This document shows positions 49,917 to 60,186 of a stretch of DNA of 64,000 nt, in pieces. Each line of letters starts with the position of its first letter. The first letter of the stretch is position 1. Under the pieces are notes generated by a model that searched no databases, was not told the origin of the DNA, and was given only the letters and a program-made list of their open reading frames with translations. The DNA comes from Sphingomonas sp. (GTDB taxonomy: Bacteria > Pseudomonadota > Alphaproteobacteria > Sphingomonadales > Sphingomonadaceae), in contig NZ_JAFKLZ010000001.1 of assembly GCF_017304615.1 (NCBI RefSeq), positions 806,001-870,000 on the forward strand, read 5' to 3'. Both the position numbers and the translations under genes were made by a program.

Positions 49917-52900
49917 TTAGAACTTGAACCCGGCGGCGACGCCGTAACGGCGGGGTTCAAGCGTGAACGCGTTGGTGAACAGGCCCGACGACTGGTCGGT
50001 CACGTAGAGGCCGGTGATCGCGTTGTTGTTGGTCAGGTTTTGGATGAAGCCGCGAATGTAGAAACGCTCGTTCGGCCCGTTGACCTGAATCTGGGCGTTC
50101 ATGACCTCATAGCCTTGGATGCGATTGACGGTCTTGTTGAAGATGCTGCCGTAATAGCCGCCGGTATAGGCTAGGTCGATGCGCGGCGTGACGCTCCAGC
50201 CGTCGCCGAACTTGCCCGTCCACTGGATGCCGGCGGAGAACTTATAGTGCGGCGACTGCGGCAGTTCGTTGCCGCGTATGTTGACCGGCACGCCGCTCAT
50301 ATAGACCGTCACGGGAATGCTGGTCGTGCCGACCGGCAGGCCGAGCGCAGCGACGAGCGCGGCGGGCGGCGCAGCCGCGGTTGCCTGCAGCGCCGAGCAG
50401 ACCGAGAAGGCGCCGGTCGTGCCGGTGCCGGGGATCGCAACCGGCGCGGCAAGCCCGATGCCGGCGTTGACCGCAGCGACGTAACCGTTCGACAGCGCCG
50501 CCGAACCATTGTTCGCGCCAACCGCACAGTTCGACGCGTTGGTGATGTCCTTGATGATCACCGCATCGGCCCGCCCGCCGGACGGATCCTGCGTGTTGCC
50601 GAGCAATTTGTCGGTCACGACCTTGGTATGGAGGTAGCTGAACGACAGATTGGCCAGCACCGAGCTCGACGGCTTAATGATCGCTTCCGCCTCCGCGCCA
50701 TAAATGTCGGCGTCGACGTTGTCGTTGACCGATGTCCGGGCGACGATACGGCTGAGCTGCAACTGTTTGTACTGATAGTAGAAACCGGTCAGATTGAGGC
50801 GAAGCGTGCCGTTGAGGAACGTGTTCTTCGACCCGATTTCGAACGCGTTGACGCTTTCCGGCCCGAAGGTCGAGGGCACCGCGAAAACCGGCGACAACGG
50901 CGGGTTGATGCCGCCCGATTTATAGCCGCGCGAATAGGACGCGTAGACCAGGTTGCGGTCGGTGATCTTCCAGTCCAGCACCGCGCGACCGGTCAGGCGC
51001 CCGAAGCTGACGCTGTTGTTGGCGTAGGGCTGATTGCCCGCCAACGACGTGTCGAAATCGACGGTCGAATAGTTGATCGCCTGCGTTATGTCCGACGATC
51101 CGTACGGCACTAGGATGCCGTTGCCGTTCGAATCGTTGAACAGGATCGTCCGCGCCGAATAGAACTTTGAATCGTGATTGTAGCGCAGGCCGAGCGTCAG
51201 CTTCACCTTGTTCGAGAACTCGCCGTACACTTCGCCGAATAGGCCGTAGGACTTCAGGTGATAATAACGCGAATCGTTGTCGTAGAACGGTGACGCGCGA
51301 TAGACGTTCGGGATGGTCCCGCCCGCCGCGCGCGTGCCTAGCGCGCTCGCCGCGCCGAGCAGACCGGCGGCGTAATCGAGCGCGAACGAGTTCACGAAAT
51401 ACTCGTTGTCGTAGACTTTATAGTCCAGATACCCGGCACCCAGCAGGAAGTTGACCGGGCCGTCGAATTTCGTGGAAACGATTCCTTCAGCAAACCATTG
51501 CTTGCCGCGCGCGGTCGAGCGGTCGAAATCGAGGCTGGTGCGGCTGTCGCAAACCTTGTGCCCGCCATAGACGCCGGTGCGCGTGAATTCCGCCTGTGAC
51601 TGACAGAACGGGCCCGCGGCACCGTTGGGAATCAGGGTCGCGGCCAACTGCGTGAACGGGTTGATGCCCCCAGGGAAGGCGGCGCCCGGCGCCGCGGCGG
51701 TGGCCGCCAAGGCGACGAGACCGGCATTGTTCACCAGCGTGCGTTCGACGCCGACATTATAGTCGACCGTCGAGTCGGTGTTGCCCTCGGTGTAGCCGCC
51801 GTCGATCTTCAGGTTCAGCTGCCCGAAATCCTGGCTGATGTTCACCAGGACCTGCTTTTCCTGCGTCTTGAACCGCGGCAGCGAGTCGATGTTGACGGTG
51901 CGCAAGTCGCTTGGGTTGGTGAAGCCGGAATAGACGTCGCCATCGGTGCCGTAGACGCTGCCCAGTGCGAGCGGGCGGAAGGTCGGCGCGAGCGCGCCCA
52001 GCGCGACGTTGATGAACTCGCGGCTGGTCAGGACCGACGCCAGCGTGGCGTCGCCGTTCAATTGTTCGGTCGCCAAGCGATCGGGCAGGCAGCCCAGCAC
52101 GCCGGTCGGGTCGCGGTGGCACAATTGCTTCTGGACGCGCGACCGGTCGTCGCTTTCCTTGAACCAGTGGCCGACAATGTCGATCGTTGTGTTCGCTGTG
52201 GGCTGGAAGCGGATCGAACCGCGAATGTCGAACTGGTCGCGACCATCGATCTGCGAGTTGGTGAACAGGTTCTTCGTATAGCCGTCGCGCTTCAGGTAAT
52301 AGCCCGCGACGCGCACGCCCAGCACATCGCCGAGCGGCACGTTGATCATGCCCTTCACGCGAATGCTGTTGTAGTTGCCGTATTCGACGTCGCCCGATGC
52401 GCCGAAGCCCGACAGGTCCGGCTTGGCAGTGATGAAGTTGATCACGCCGCCGGTCGCGTTGCGGCCGAACAGCGTGCCTTGCGGCCCGCGCAGAACTTCG
52501 ACGCGCTCGACGTCGAAATACTCGTTCTGGAAGATCGGGGATCCGAGCACAGGCACATCGTTGACGTGGACGCCCGTCGCCGCGTCGCAGGTCACGCCGA
52601 CGCACAAGTCGCCGATACCGCGAATGTTGAACGATGAAGACGACGTGAAGTTAGATTTGGTGAAGGTGATGTTCGGCAGTGTAAGCTGAAGGTCGCTAGT
52701 CGTATTGATCTGCTGTTCCTTCAACGCTTCAGCGCTGAACGCCGACACTGCGATCGGCACGTTCTGGAGGCTTTCCGACTGGCGTTGCGCCGTAATGACG
52801 ATGTCGCCGATCTGGGTATCTTCTGTGCTTTGCGGCGCGCTTGCGGCCGGCGCGGGCGGCGTCGTCTGGGCGGCAACAGGCGTAGCGGCGATCAGCGCAA

Positions 52901-52934
52901 TAGCCGACGCAGCAAGAAGCTCGAACTTCTTCAT
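49917..52934 (-). CDS. TonB-dependent outer-membrane receptor, large
   Basis: 1005 aa from the ATG at 52934. Signal peptide MKKFELLAASAIALIAATPV is nearly identical to the neighbour's. TonB-box-like DIVITA, plug with VEVLRGPQGTLFGRNATGGV and a Cys pair (CVGVTC), then the barrel ending LEPRRYGVAAGFKF. An extra-large set of outer loops, with Cys-bearing segments such as CQSQAEF and VCSAL, explains the length. Substrate unknown. The upstream ATG at 53000 was rejected, as it would bury the signal peptide. Confidence 0.92.
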   Translation of the reverse strand: MKKFELLAASAIALIAATPVAAQTTPPAPAASAPQSTEDTQIGDIVITAQRQSESLQNVPIAVSAFSAEALKEQQINTTSDLQLTLPNITFTKSNFTSSSSFNIRGIGDLCVGVTCDAATGVHVNDVPVLGSPIFQNEYFDVERVEVLRGPQGTLFGRNATGGVINFITAKPDLSGFGASGDVEYGNYNSIRVKGMINVPLGDVLGVRVAGYYLKRDGYTKNLFTNSQIDGRDQFDIRGSIRFQPTANTTIDIVGHWFKESDDRSRVQKQLCHRDPTGVLGCLPDRLATEQLNGDATLASVLTSREFINVALGALAPTFRPLALGSVYGTDGDVYSGFTNPSDLRTVNIDSLPRFKTQEKQVLVNISQDFGQLNLKIDGGYTEGNTDSTVDYNVGVERTLVNNAGLVALAATAAAPGAAFPGGINPFTQLAATLIPNGAAGPFCQSQAEFTRTGVYGGHKVCDSRTSLDFDRSTARGKQWFAEGIVSTKFDGPVNFLLGAGYLDYKVYDNEYFVNSFALDYAAGLLGAASALGTRAAGGTIPNVYRASPFYDNDSRYYHLKSYGLFGEVYGEFSNKVKLTLGLRYNHDSKFYSARTILFNDSNGNGILVPYGSSDITQAINYSTVDFDTSLAGNQPYANNSVSFGRLTGRAVLDWKITDRNLVYASYSRGYKSGGINPPLSPVFAVPSTFGPESVNAFEIGSKNTFLNGTLRLNLTGFYYQYKQLQLSRIVARTSVNDNVDADIYGAEAEAIIKPSSSVLANLSFSYLHTKVVTDKLLGNTQDPSGGRADAVIIKDITNASNCAVGANNGSAALSNGYVAAVNAGIGLAAPVAIPGTGTTGAFSVCSALQATAAAPPAALVAALGLPVGTTSIPVTVYMSGVPVNIRGNELPQSPHYKFSAGIQWTGKFGDGWSVTPRIDLAYTGGYYGSIFNKTVNRIQGYEVMNAQIQVNGPNERFYIRGFIQNLTNNNAITGLYVTDQSSGLFTNAFTLEPRRYGVAAGFKF

Positions 52935-53004
52935 AGTGACATCCCCTCTCCGTGCGCCCTCGATCTGTTGTCGATTGGCGCGGTTCTTCATACCGAACAT
53001 TTGA

Positions 53005-53034
53005 AATCTAGGAGGCTTAAACTTACGCCGTCAA
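53005..53034 (-). promoter_or_regulatory. Putative promoter of the second TonB receptor gene
   Basis: Minus strand: TTGACG (53029-53034), 18 bases, TAGATT (53005-53010). Matches the arrangement upstream of the neighbouring receptor gene. Confidence 0.5.
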
Positions 53035-53167
53035 TGGGCTAGGGCGTCGAACCGCGGCGGTCGTTCGCGTCTGTTGCGCAAAGGAAACAGTTGTGAGGCC
53101 CATATTGGGCGGCGATGAGGCGGCCTTGCCGTAGCGTCATAGTATCATGAGGGCTGAAGCAAACCCG

Positions 53168-53800
53168 ATGTACGAACGTGATGACGATCTGAACGACGGC
53201 GACCTGGTCTCCCCGTCACCAAAGATACCGGTGCCCGATGACGTAGCGGAAGCGGTTCGCACGCTGATCCGATGGGCCGGCGACGATCCGAGTCGCGAAG
53301 GGTTGATCGACACTCCGTTACGTGTTGCGCGGGCATGGAAGGAATATTGCGCGGGCTATGACGACGACCCCGCAAAGCACCTGTCGCGCGTGTTCGAGGA
53401 GGTCGGCGGCTATGACGACATCGTGTTGCTGCGCGACATCCCGTTCCAGTCGCACTGTGAGCATCACATGGCGCCGATCATCGGCAAGGCGCATATCGCA
53501 TACCTGCCCAAGGACCATGTCGTCGGTATTTCGAAGCTCGCGCGCGTGCTTCACGGATTCGCGCGGCGGCTCCAGGTGCAGGAGCGGCTGACCGCCGAGG
53601 TCGCCGACTGCATCTGGAACGGCCTCAAGCCACAAGGCGTCGCGGTCGTGATCGAGGCGACGCACGCCTGCATGACCGCGCGCGGCGTGCGCACGCCGGG
53701 GGTGACCATGGTCACCAGCCGGATGATGGGCGTGTTCCGCGAGGACGAACGCAGCCGGCGCGAGGTGCTGGCGCTGATGGACATGCAGGACCGCGGGTGA
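53168..53800 (+). CDS. folE: GTP cyclohydrolase I
   Basis: 210 aa from the ATG at 53168; an ATG at 53147 is an alternative. First step of folate/pterin synthesis, GTP to dihydroneopterin triphosphate. Zn-binding SHCEHHMAPIIGKAHIAYLP, VVGISKLARVLHGFARRLQ and HACMTARGVRTPG are all present. Followed by the SDR gene (4-bp overlap) and folB, a coherent pterin cluster. Confidence 0.95.
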   Translation: MYERDDDLNDGDLVSPSPKIPVPDDVAEAVRTLIRWAGDDPSREGLIDTPLRVARAWKEYCAGYDDDPAKHLSRVFEEVGGYDDIVLLRDIPFQSHCEHHMAPIIGKAHIAYLPKDHVVGISKLARVLHGFARRLQVQERLTAEVADCIWNGLKPQGVAVVIEATHACMTARGVRTPGVTMVTSRMMGVFREDERSRREVLALMDMQDRG

Positions 53801-54561
53801 GGCGCACGGTTCTCGTCACCGGCGGATCGCGGCGGATCGGCGCGGCGATCGTCCGCGCGCTGGCGGGGGCGGGGCATCGCGTCGTCATCCACCACCACCA
53901 CCCGCACGATGACGACGCGGTGGCGTTGGCGCGCGAGCTTGATCCGGCGGGCGAGCGCGTCGCGACGGTCGCGGGCGATCTTTCCGATCCCGCCGCGATC
54001 TTCCGCGCGGCGCGGGACGCGATGAACGGCACCGTGGACGGGCTGGTCAACTGCGCATCGGTGTTCGAGTTCGACCGGCCGCCGGCGTTCGATCCCGCAT
54101 TGCTGGCAAGCCTGACCACGACCAATCTGGCGGCGCCGGTCGCGCTGGCGTGCAAACTGGCGGGGCAGGAGGGATTGGCGAACGGCGCGGTGGTCAATCT
54201 GCTCGATCAGAAGGTCGCCAACCTCAACCCCGATTTCTTCAGCTACACCTGCACCAAGGTGGCGCTGGAGGGAGCAACGATGATGCTCGCCCAGGCGCTC
54301 GCGCCGCGAGTGCGCGTCAACGCCGTGTCGCCCGGCCTGACTTTGCCGAGCGGCGACCAGAGCGACGCGGAGTTTGCCGCGGTCGCGGGCGAAAACCTGC
54401 TCCGCCGCGCGGTGCCGATCGACGAGCTTGCGCGCGCGGTCGAATATCTGCTCACCGCCCCGGCGATCACCGGCCAGAACCTGTTCGTCGACAACGGCCA
54501 GCGCTTCCTCAGGCGCGACGGCGATGTGATGTTCTCGACGCCCGGCCGCCGCGATGGTTGA
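53797..54561 (+). CDS. SDR-family pteridine reductase-like protein (FolM-like)
   Basis: 254 aa from a GTG at 53797. Cofactor motif TGGSRRIGAAIV, with Arg after Ser as in NADPH-using pteridine reductases, catalytic YTCTK, and VNAVSPGLTLPSG. Lies between folE and folB, which supports a role as dihydromonapterin/dihydrofolate reductase. SDR enzymes are versatile, so the substrate is inferred from context. Confidence 0.85.
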   Translation: MRRTVLVTGGSRRIGAAIVRALAGAGHRVVIHHHHPHDDDAVALARELDPAGERVATVAGDLSDPAAIFRAARDAMNGTVDGLVNCASVFEFDRPPAFDPALLASLTTTNLAAPVALACKLAGQEGLANGAVVNLLDQKVANLNPDFFSYTCTKVALEGATMMLAQALAPRVRVNAVSPGLTLPSGDQSDAEFAAVAGENLLRRAVPIDELARAVEYLLTAPAITGQNLFVDNGQRFLRRDGDVMFSTPGRRDG

Positions 54562-54916
54562 GGCGACCTACACGATCCGGCTCGACGCGCTAGAGGTGCG
54601 GATGGGGCTGGGCATCCATGCCGAGGAACTGGCGGGGCCGCAGCGCGTGCTGGTTTCGGTCGCGATGACCTGCACCTATCCAGCGCCGCCGGAGGACCGG
54701 ATCGACGCGGTGGTCGACTATGACCGCGTGCGCGAAGGCATCCGCGCGATCGCTGCGAGCGGTCACGTCATGCTGCAGGAGGTGCTGTGCGAGCGGATCG
54801 CCGCGCTATGCTTGTCCGACCCGCGCGTGACCGAAGTGACGGTGCGATCCACCAAACCGGACATCTATCTCGACGCGCAGATCGGGTGCGAAATAAAGAG
54901 AGGGAGAGGGAAATGA
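54554..54916 (+). CDS. folB: Dihydroneopterin aldolase
   Basis: 120 aa. Cleaves dihydroneopterin to 6-hydroxymethyl-dihydropterin. Pattern MGLGIHAEELAGPQRVLVSV, DYDRVREGIRAI, and the C-terminal VTVRSTKPDIYLDA fits FolB. Overlaps the SDR gene by 8 bp and the DUF1993 gene by 4 bp. Confidence 0.9.
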   Translation: MVEATYTIRLDALEVRMGLGIHAEELAGPQRVLVSVAMTCTYPAPPEDRIDAVVDYDRVREGIRAIAASGHVMLQEVLCERIAALCLSDPRVTEVTVRSTKPDIYLDAQIGCEIKRGRGK

Positions 54917-55443
54917 CGTTATCGCTCTATTCGGCGGTCGTGCCGAACTACATCCAGATCCTCGGCGCGGTCGCCGGGCTGCTCGACAAGGCGGAGGCGC
55001 ATTGCGCCGAGAACGGTTGCGCGCCGGACGATCTGCTCAAGGCCAGGCTGGCCGACGACATGCTGCCGTTCGGCTATCAGGTGAAATCGTGCTCCGCGCA
55101 TTCGATCGGCGCGATCGAGGGCGTGCGGGCGGGCGTTTTCTCGCCCGACATGACGCCCTGGCCGAGCACGTTCGACGGTCTGCGCGAAGCGATCGCCAAG
55201 GCGCTGGGCGCCGTCGAGGCGCTGAGCCCCGACGAGGTCAACGGTTTCGTCGGGCAGGATATGCGATTCGAGATGGGCGAGATGAAAATGCCCTTCACCG
55301 CGGAGGACTTCCTGCTCTCCTTCTCCCAGCCCAATTTCTATTTCCACGCGACGACGGCGTACGACATCCTGCGCTGGAAGGGCGTGAAGCTGGGCAAGCG
55401 CGACTTCATGGGCCGCCCGCGGCTGAAGCGTTCGCCGCACTGA
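54913..55443 (+). CDS. DUF1993 family protein
   Basis: 176 aa. DinB-like four-helix plan: LYSAVVPNYIQILGAVAGLL, DDMLPFGYQVKSCSAHSIGA, and FYFHATTAYDILRWKGVKLG near the end. Function unknown. The start overlaps the folB stop and the 3' end overlaps the convergent leuA gene by 38 bp, an unusually long overlap. Confidence 0.88.
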   Translation: MTLSLYSAVVPNYIQILGAVAGLLDKAEAHCAENGCAPDDLLKARLADDMLPFGYQVKSCSAHSIGAIEGVRAGVFSPDMTPWPSTFDGLREAIAKALGAVEALSPDEVNGFVGQDMRFEMGEMKMPFTAEDFLLSFSQPNFYFHATTAYDILRWKGVKLGKRDFMGRPRLKRSPH

Positions 55444-57082
55444 GGACGGCGCGCACGCTGGCGGTCGCGACGTCCTCATCGATCCCGACACCCCATACGG
55501 TCGAGCCGTCGGCGGCGCGGCATTCGACATAGGCGGCGGCCTGCACGTCGGTGCCGTGGCCGATCGCGTGTTCGACATAATCGACCACCTCGAGGTCGAT
55601 GCCGAACCCGTCGCGCATTCCGGCGAGAACGCTGGAGATCAGGCCGTTGCCGCGTCCACTGACCGACTGGACCGCGCCGCCCTCCGCGATGCTGCCGGCG
55701 AAGATGCGGTCGCCGTTCGCGGCGCGGGTTTCGTCATAGCCTTCCAGCCGCAACCGGTCCCAGTCACCCGGCAGATAGGTGCGTTCGAACAGATGCCAGA
55801 TATCGTCGGCGTTGAGTTCGCTGCTGGTCCGGTCGGCCAGCGCCTGGACGTGGCGCGAGAAATCGGCCTGGAGCCGTTTCGGCAATCGCAGCCCCTTGTC
55901 CTGTTCGAGCACCCAGGCGACGCCGCCCTTGCCGCTTTGCGAATTGACCCGGATCACCGCCTCGTATGTGCGGCCAAGATCGGCGGGATCAATCGGCAGG
56001 TAGGGGACTTCCCAATAATCGTCATTCTGCCGCTCGCGCGCGGCGAAGCCCTTCTTGATCGCGTCCTGATGCGAACCGGAGAAGGAGGTATAGACCAGCT
56101 CGCCGGCATAGGCATGACGCGGGTGGACGGGCAGGTTGGTGCAATATTCGACGGTCTTGATCAGGCCATCCAGGTCCGAGAAATCCAGCCCCGGATCGAC
56201 GCCCTGCGTGTACATGTTGAGCGCGACCGTCACCAGGTCGCAATTCCCGGTGCGCTCGCCATTGCCGAGCAGGCAGCCCTCGACCCGGTCGGCGCCCGCC
56301 ATCAGCCCGAGTTCCGCCGCTGCGACCCCGGTGCCGCGGTCGTTGTGTGTGTGCAGGCTGATGACGACGGAGTCGCGGTTGGGGATGTGGCGGCCGAAAT
56401 ATTCGATCTGATCGGCATAGACGTTGGGCGTCGCGCATTCGACCGTCGCGGGCAGGTTGAAGATGATCGGCTTCGCGGCGGTGGGTTGCAGCACGTCCAT
56501 CACCGCGGCGCACACCTCGACCGAGAAATCGACTTCGGCGGTGGAAAAGGTTTCGGGGGAATATTCGAAGCGCCAGTCGGTATCGGGCATCGCCGCCGCG
56601 CAGTCGCGCAGTATCCTGGCGCCGTCGATCGCGATCTGGCGGGTCTGATCCTTCGACATGCCGAACACGATCTTGCGCCAGGCCGGCGAAACCGCGTTGT
56701 AGAGGTGGACGATCGCGGTCGGCGCGCCGCGCAAGCTTTCGAAGGTCGTCTCGATCAGGTCGCGGCGCGACTGCGTCAGCACCTGCACCGTCACGTCGTC
56801 GGGCACGCGGCCCGACCGGACGAGGTTTTGGATATAGTCGAAATCGGTCGCGCCCGATGCGGGGAAGCCGACCTCGATCTCCTTGATGCCGGTCTTGACG
56901 ATCAGGTCGAAGAACCGCGTCTTCTTCTCGGCGTCCATCGGGTCGATCAGCGCTTGGTTGCCGTCGCGCATATCGGTCGACAGCCAGAGCGGCGCTGTCG
57001 TTATGGTTCGTCCCGGCCATTGGCGGTCGGGCAGGTCGATGGTCGGGAAGGGACGATATTTGGTCGATGGATCGCGCAGCAT
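55406..57082 (-). CDS. leuA: 2-isopropylmalate synthase
   Basis: 558 aa, the long LeuA form. Condenses acetyl-CoA with 2-ketoisovalerate, the first committed step to leucine. LSTDMRDGNQALIDPMD holds the first metal ligand; VISLHTHNDRGTGVAAAELG the His ligands; NGERTGNCDLVTVALN follows. The C-terminal LeuA dimer domain for leucine feedback is present. The upstream region has a Leu-rich leader peptide and a long hairpin, so attenuation is likely. Confidence 0.95.
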   Translation of the reverse strand: MLRDPSTKYRPFPTIDLPDRQWPGRTITTAPLWLSTDMRDGNQALIDPMDAEKKTRFFDLIVKTGIKEIEVGFPASGATDFDYIQNLVRSGRVPDDVTVQVLTQSRRDLIETTFESLRGAPTAIVHLYNAVSPAWRKIVFGMSKDQTRQIAIDGARILRDCAAAMPDTDWRFEYSPETFSTAEVDFSVEVCAAVMDVLQPTAAKPIIFNLPATVECATPNVYADQIEYFGRHIPNRDSVVISLHTHNDRGTGVAAAELGLMAGADRVEGCLLGNGERTGNCDLVTVALNMYTQGVDPGLDFSDLDGLIKTVEYCTNLPVHPRHAYAGELVYTSFSGSHQDAIKKGFAARERQNDDYWEVPYLPIDPADLGRTYEAVIRVNSQSGKGGVAWVLEQDKGLRLPKRLQADFSRHVQALADRTSSELNADDIWHLFERTYLPGDWDRLRLEGYDETRAANGDRIFAGSIAEGGAVQSVSGRGNGLISSVLAGMRDGFGIDLEVVDYVEHAIGHGTDVQAAAYVECRAADGSTVWGVGIDEDVATASVRAVLSAANASAAGGP

Positions 57083-57118
57083 GGCTCTTCTCGTCTTGGT
57101 AGAGGCGGGGAGGGTCAG

Positions 57119-57177
57119 GCCCTTAGGCGCGGTGCGCGCCGTCGCCGGCGCGCGTGGGATGAGCCGCGCCTAAGGGC
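57119..57177 (-). promoter_or_regulatory. leuA leader hairpin (probable attenuator part)
   Basis: Perfect 14-bp stem: CCGCGCCTAAGGGC (57164-57177) with GCCCTTAGGCGCGG (57119-57132), enclosing a second GC-only hairpin. The leader-peptide stop codon lies inside the first arm. An alternative small hairpin CGCGCC/GGCGCG around CTTA can form when the long stem does not. No T-run is seen, so termination might need Rho, or the switch may act on translation. Confidence 0.6.
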
Positions 57178-57214
57178 GCGTAAGTCGCAGGGTAAGGCCA
57201 AGCGGCTGCGTCAT
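57170..57214 (-). CDS. Leu-rich leader peptide of leuA
   Basis: 14 aa, MTQPLGLTLRLTRP, with four Leu in seven residues. Three of the four Leu codons are CTT, rare in this G+C-rich sequence, and the stop lies inside the leuA leader hairpin 88 bp before leuA. This is the classic plan of ribosome-mediated attenuation: slow reading of Leu codons under leucine shortage would change RNA folding. Leu-rich leaders of leuA are known in Alphaproteobacteria; this case is inferred from sequence. Confidence 0.65.
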   Translation of the reverse strand: MTQPLGLTLRLTRP

Positions 57215-57333
57215 CCTGAAAGCCGCCCTAGCGCGAGTTGGTTAAGGAAGTCCAGCGCGTTTGCAGACTGATCCAGCGCAAGGACAGGACCTGATCGTTA
57301 CGCCATCAGACCATTTCCGTTCAGGAGAGTAAC

Positions 57334-57726
57334 ATGCGTCAGATCGTCTACCGAAGCACTACAACCGCGCCAAGTGGCCGCGCCGCAGACGACATACCGT
57401 CGATCGTTCAGGACGCGGCGGTGCGCAACGGGCTCGAGGGCGTTACGGGGTTGCTCTATTCGGAAGGCGAATCTTTTCTTCAGGCGATCGAAGGACATGA
57501 CGACAGTGTCGAGGAGTTGCTTGACCGGCTGGCGGTCGATCCGCGCCATCGCGATCTTCGAATATTGAGCGACCGCCAGATCGACGAACGCGAATTTGGC
57601 GACTGGACGATGGTCTATCGCGACCGGCGCGAAAGCACCGATGCATTCGACGACCGGCTGCGCGTGCTGCTCGCGGGCGTATCACACGAAACAGCGAGTT
57701 ACTTTCGTGCGTTGGTGCCGGCCTAG
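57334..57726 (+). CDS. Stand-alone BLUF blue-light photoreceptor
   Basis: 130 aa, a BLUF domain and little else. Flavin residues fit at AppA-like spacing: Tyr6 in IVYRS, Asn32, Gln50 in FLQAIEG, Trp91 and Met93 in FGDWTMVY; VTGLLY matches too. Binds FAD and switches hydrogen bonds in blue light. No output domain, so it should act on a separate partner. Its 3' end overlaps a TMEM175-type channel gene by 4 bp. Confidence 0.9.
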   Translation: MRQIVYRSTTTAPSGRAADDIPSIVQDAAVRNGLEGVTGLLYSEGESFLQAIEGHDDSVEELLDRLAVDPRHRDLRILSDRQIDEREFGDWTMVYRDRRESTDAFDDRLRVLLAGVSHETASYFRALVPA

Positions 57727-58325
57727 TCGCCGAACAGATTGTCGATCGGGCTGCGCGGCAGGAACCATAGGAATGCGACGATCGCCGCGCACGCTATTCC
57801 GGCCCAGGGCGACAGCAACGTCAGCGGAACGCCGACCAAGTAGATTATCGTCGCGATGACCCCCTTGCGCTGAGTCTGGCGATGGTAAGTTTCGGCGTTC
57901 GCGGTGTTCGCACCGGTGTTGCGGATCACGTTTTGCAGGGGGATGTAAGTCAATGCCGGAAACAGCATCGACGCCATGTAGAGCAGGGTCGCGTCCCTGC
58001 TGAAATGCTGTGCGCCCAGATAGGCGGTCGAGAACGGAATAAGCGACAGCGCGAACAGCAGGAGCAGGTTGAACCATACCAGCCCGTTGGTCACGCGCCT
58101 CGCATGGCTGAACAGCCGGTGGTGATTGACCCAATAGACGCCGACATAAGTGAAGCTGAGCGCATAGGCGAAGAAGACCGGCCATAGCCGCAACAAATGC
58201 TCGACGCCCGGTTCCTCCGGCGCCTTAAGCTCGAGCACCATGATCGTGATGATGATCGCGAGTACGCCGTCCGAAAACGCCTCGACGCGACCGACGCCGG
58301 GCTGGCCCTCCGTATCGTCGCTCAT
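57723..58325 (-). CDS. TMEM175-family (DUF1211) potassium channel-like protein
   Basis: 200 aa. The motif RVEAFSDGVLAIIITIMVLE marks the family (FSD forms the pore-lining filter in TMEM175). About six membrane segments with LSFTYVGVYWVNHHRLF. Bacterial relatives conduct K+ with weak selectivity. Convergent with the BLUF gene. Confidence 0.9.
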   Translation of the reverse strand: MSDDTEGQPGVGRVEAFSDGVLAIIITIMVLELKAPEEPGVEHLLRLWPVFFAYALSFTYVGVYWVNHHRLFSHARRVTNGLVWFNLLLLFALSLIPFSTAYLGAQHFSRDATLLYMASMLFPALTYIPLQNVIRNTGANTANAETYHRQTQRKGVIATIIYLVGVPLTLLSPWAGIACAAIVAFLWFLPRSPIDNLFGD

Positions 58326-58529
58326 GACGTAATCGCGGCGGGGGCGGGGGAAGCAGGGCAGCGCATCAACAACTCCGGTGGATCGTTACGGGTGCAGCTT
58401 AGCGGCCTCGTCACGGGCGGTCACCCCACGGGCGCGTCGGACACTGCAAAGCCGATTCGTGTACACCGGCTCGCCGCGTCGGCCGACCCGGGCGAGTCAG
58501 GCGGGCGTCGCGGCCCGCCGCGCTGCGCC

Positions 58530-60185
<1,656 letters not shown>

Positions 60186-60186
<1 letters not shown>

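Noticed and set aside
55556-57271. 571-codon plus-strand frame across leuA
   Set aside because: Antisense to leuA and its leader; no recognisable domain.
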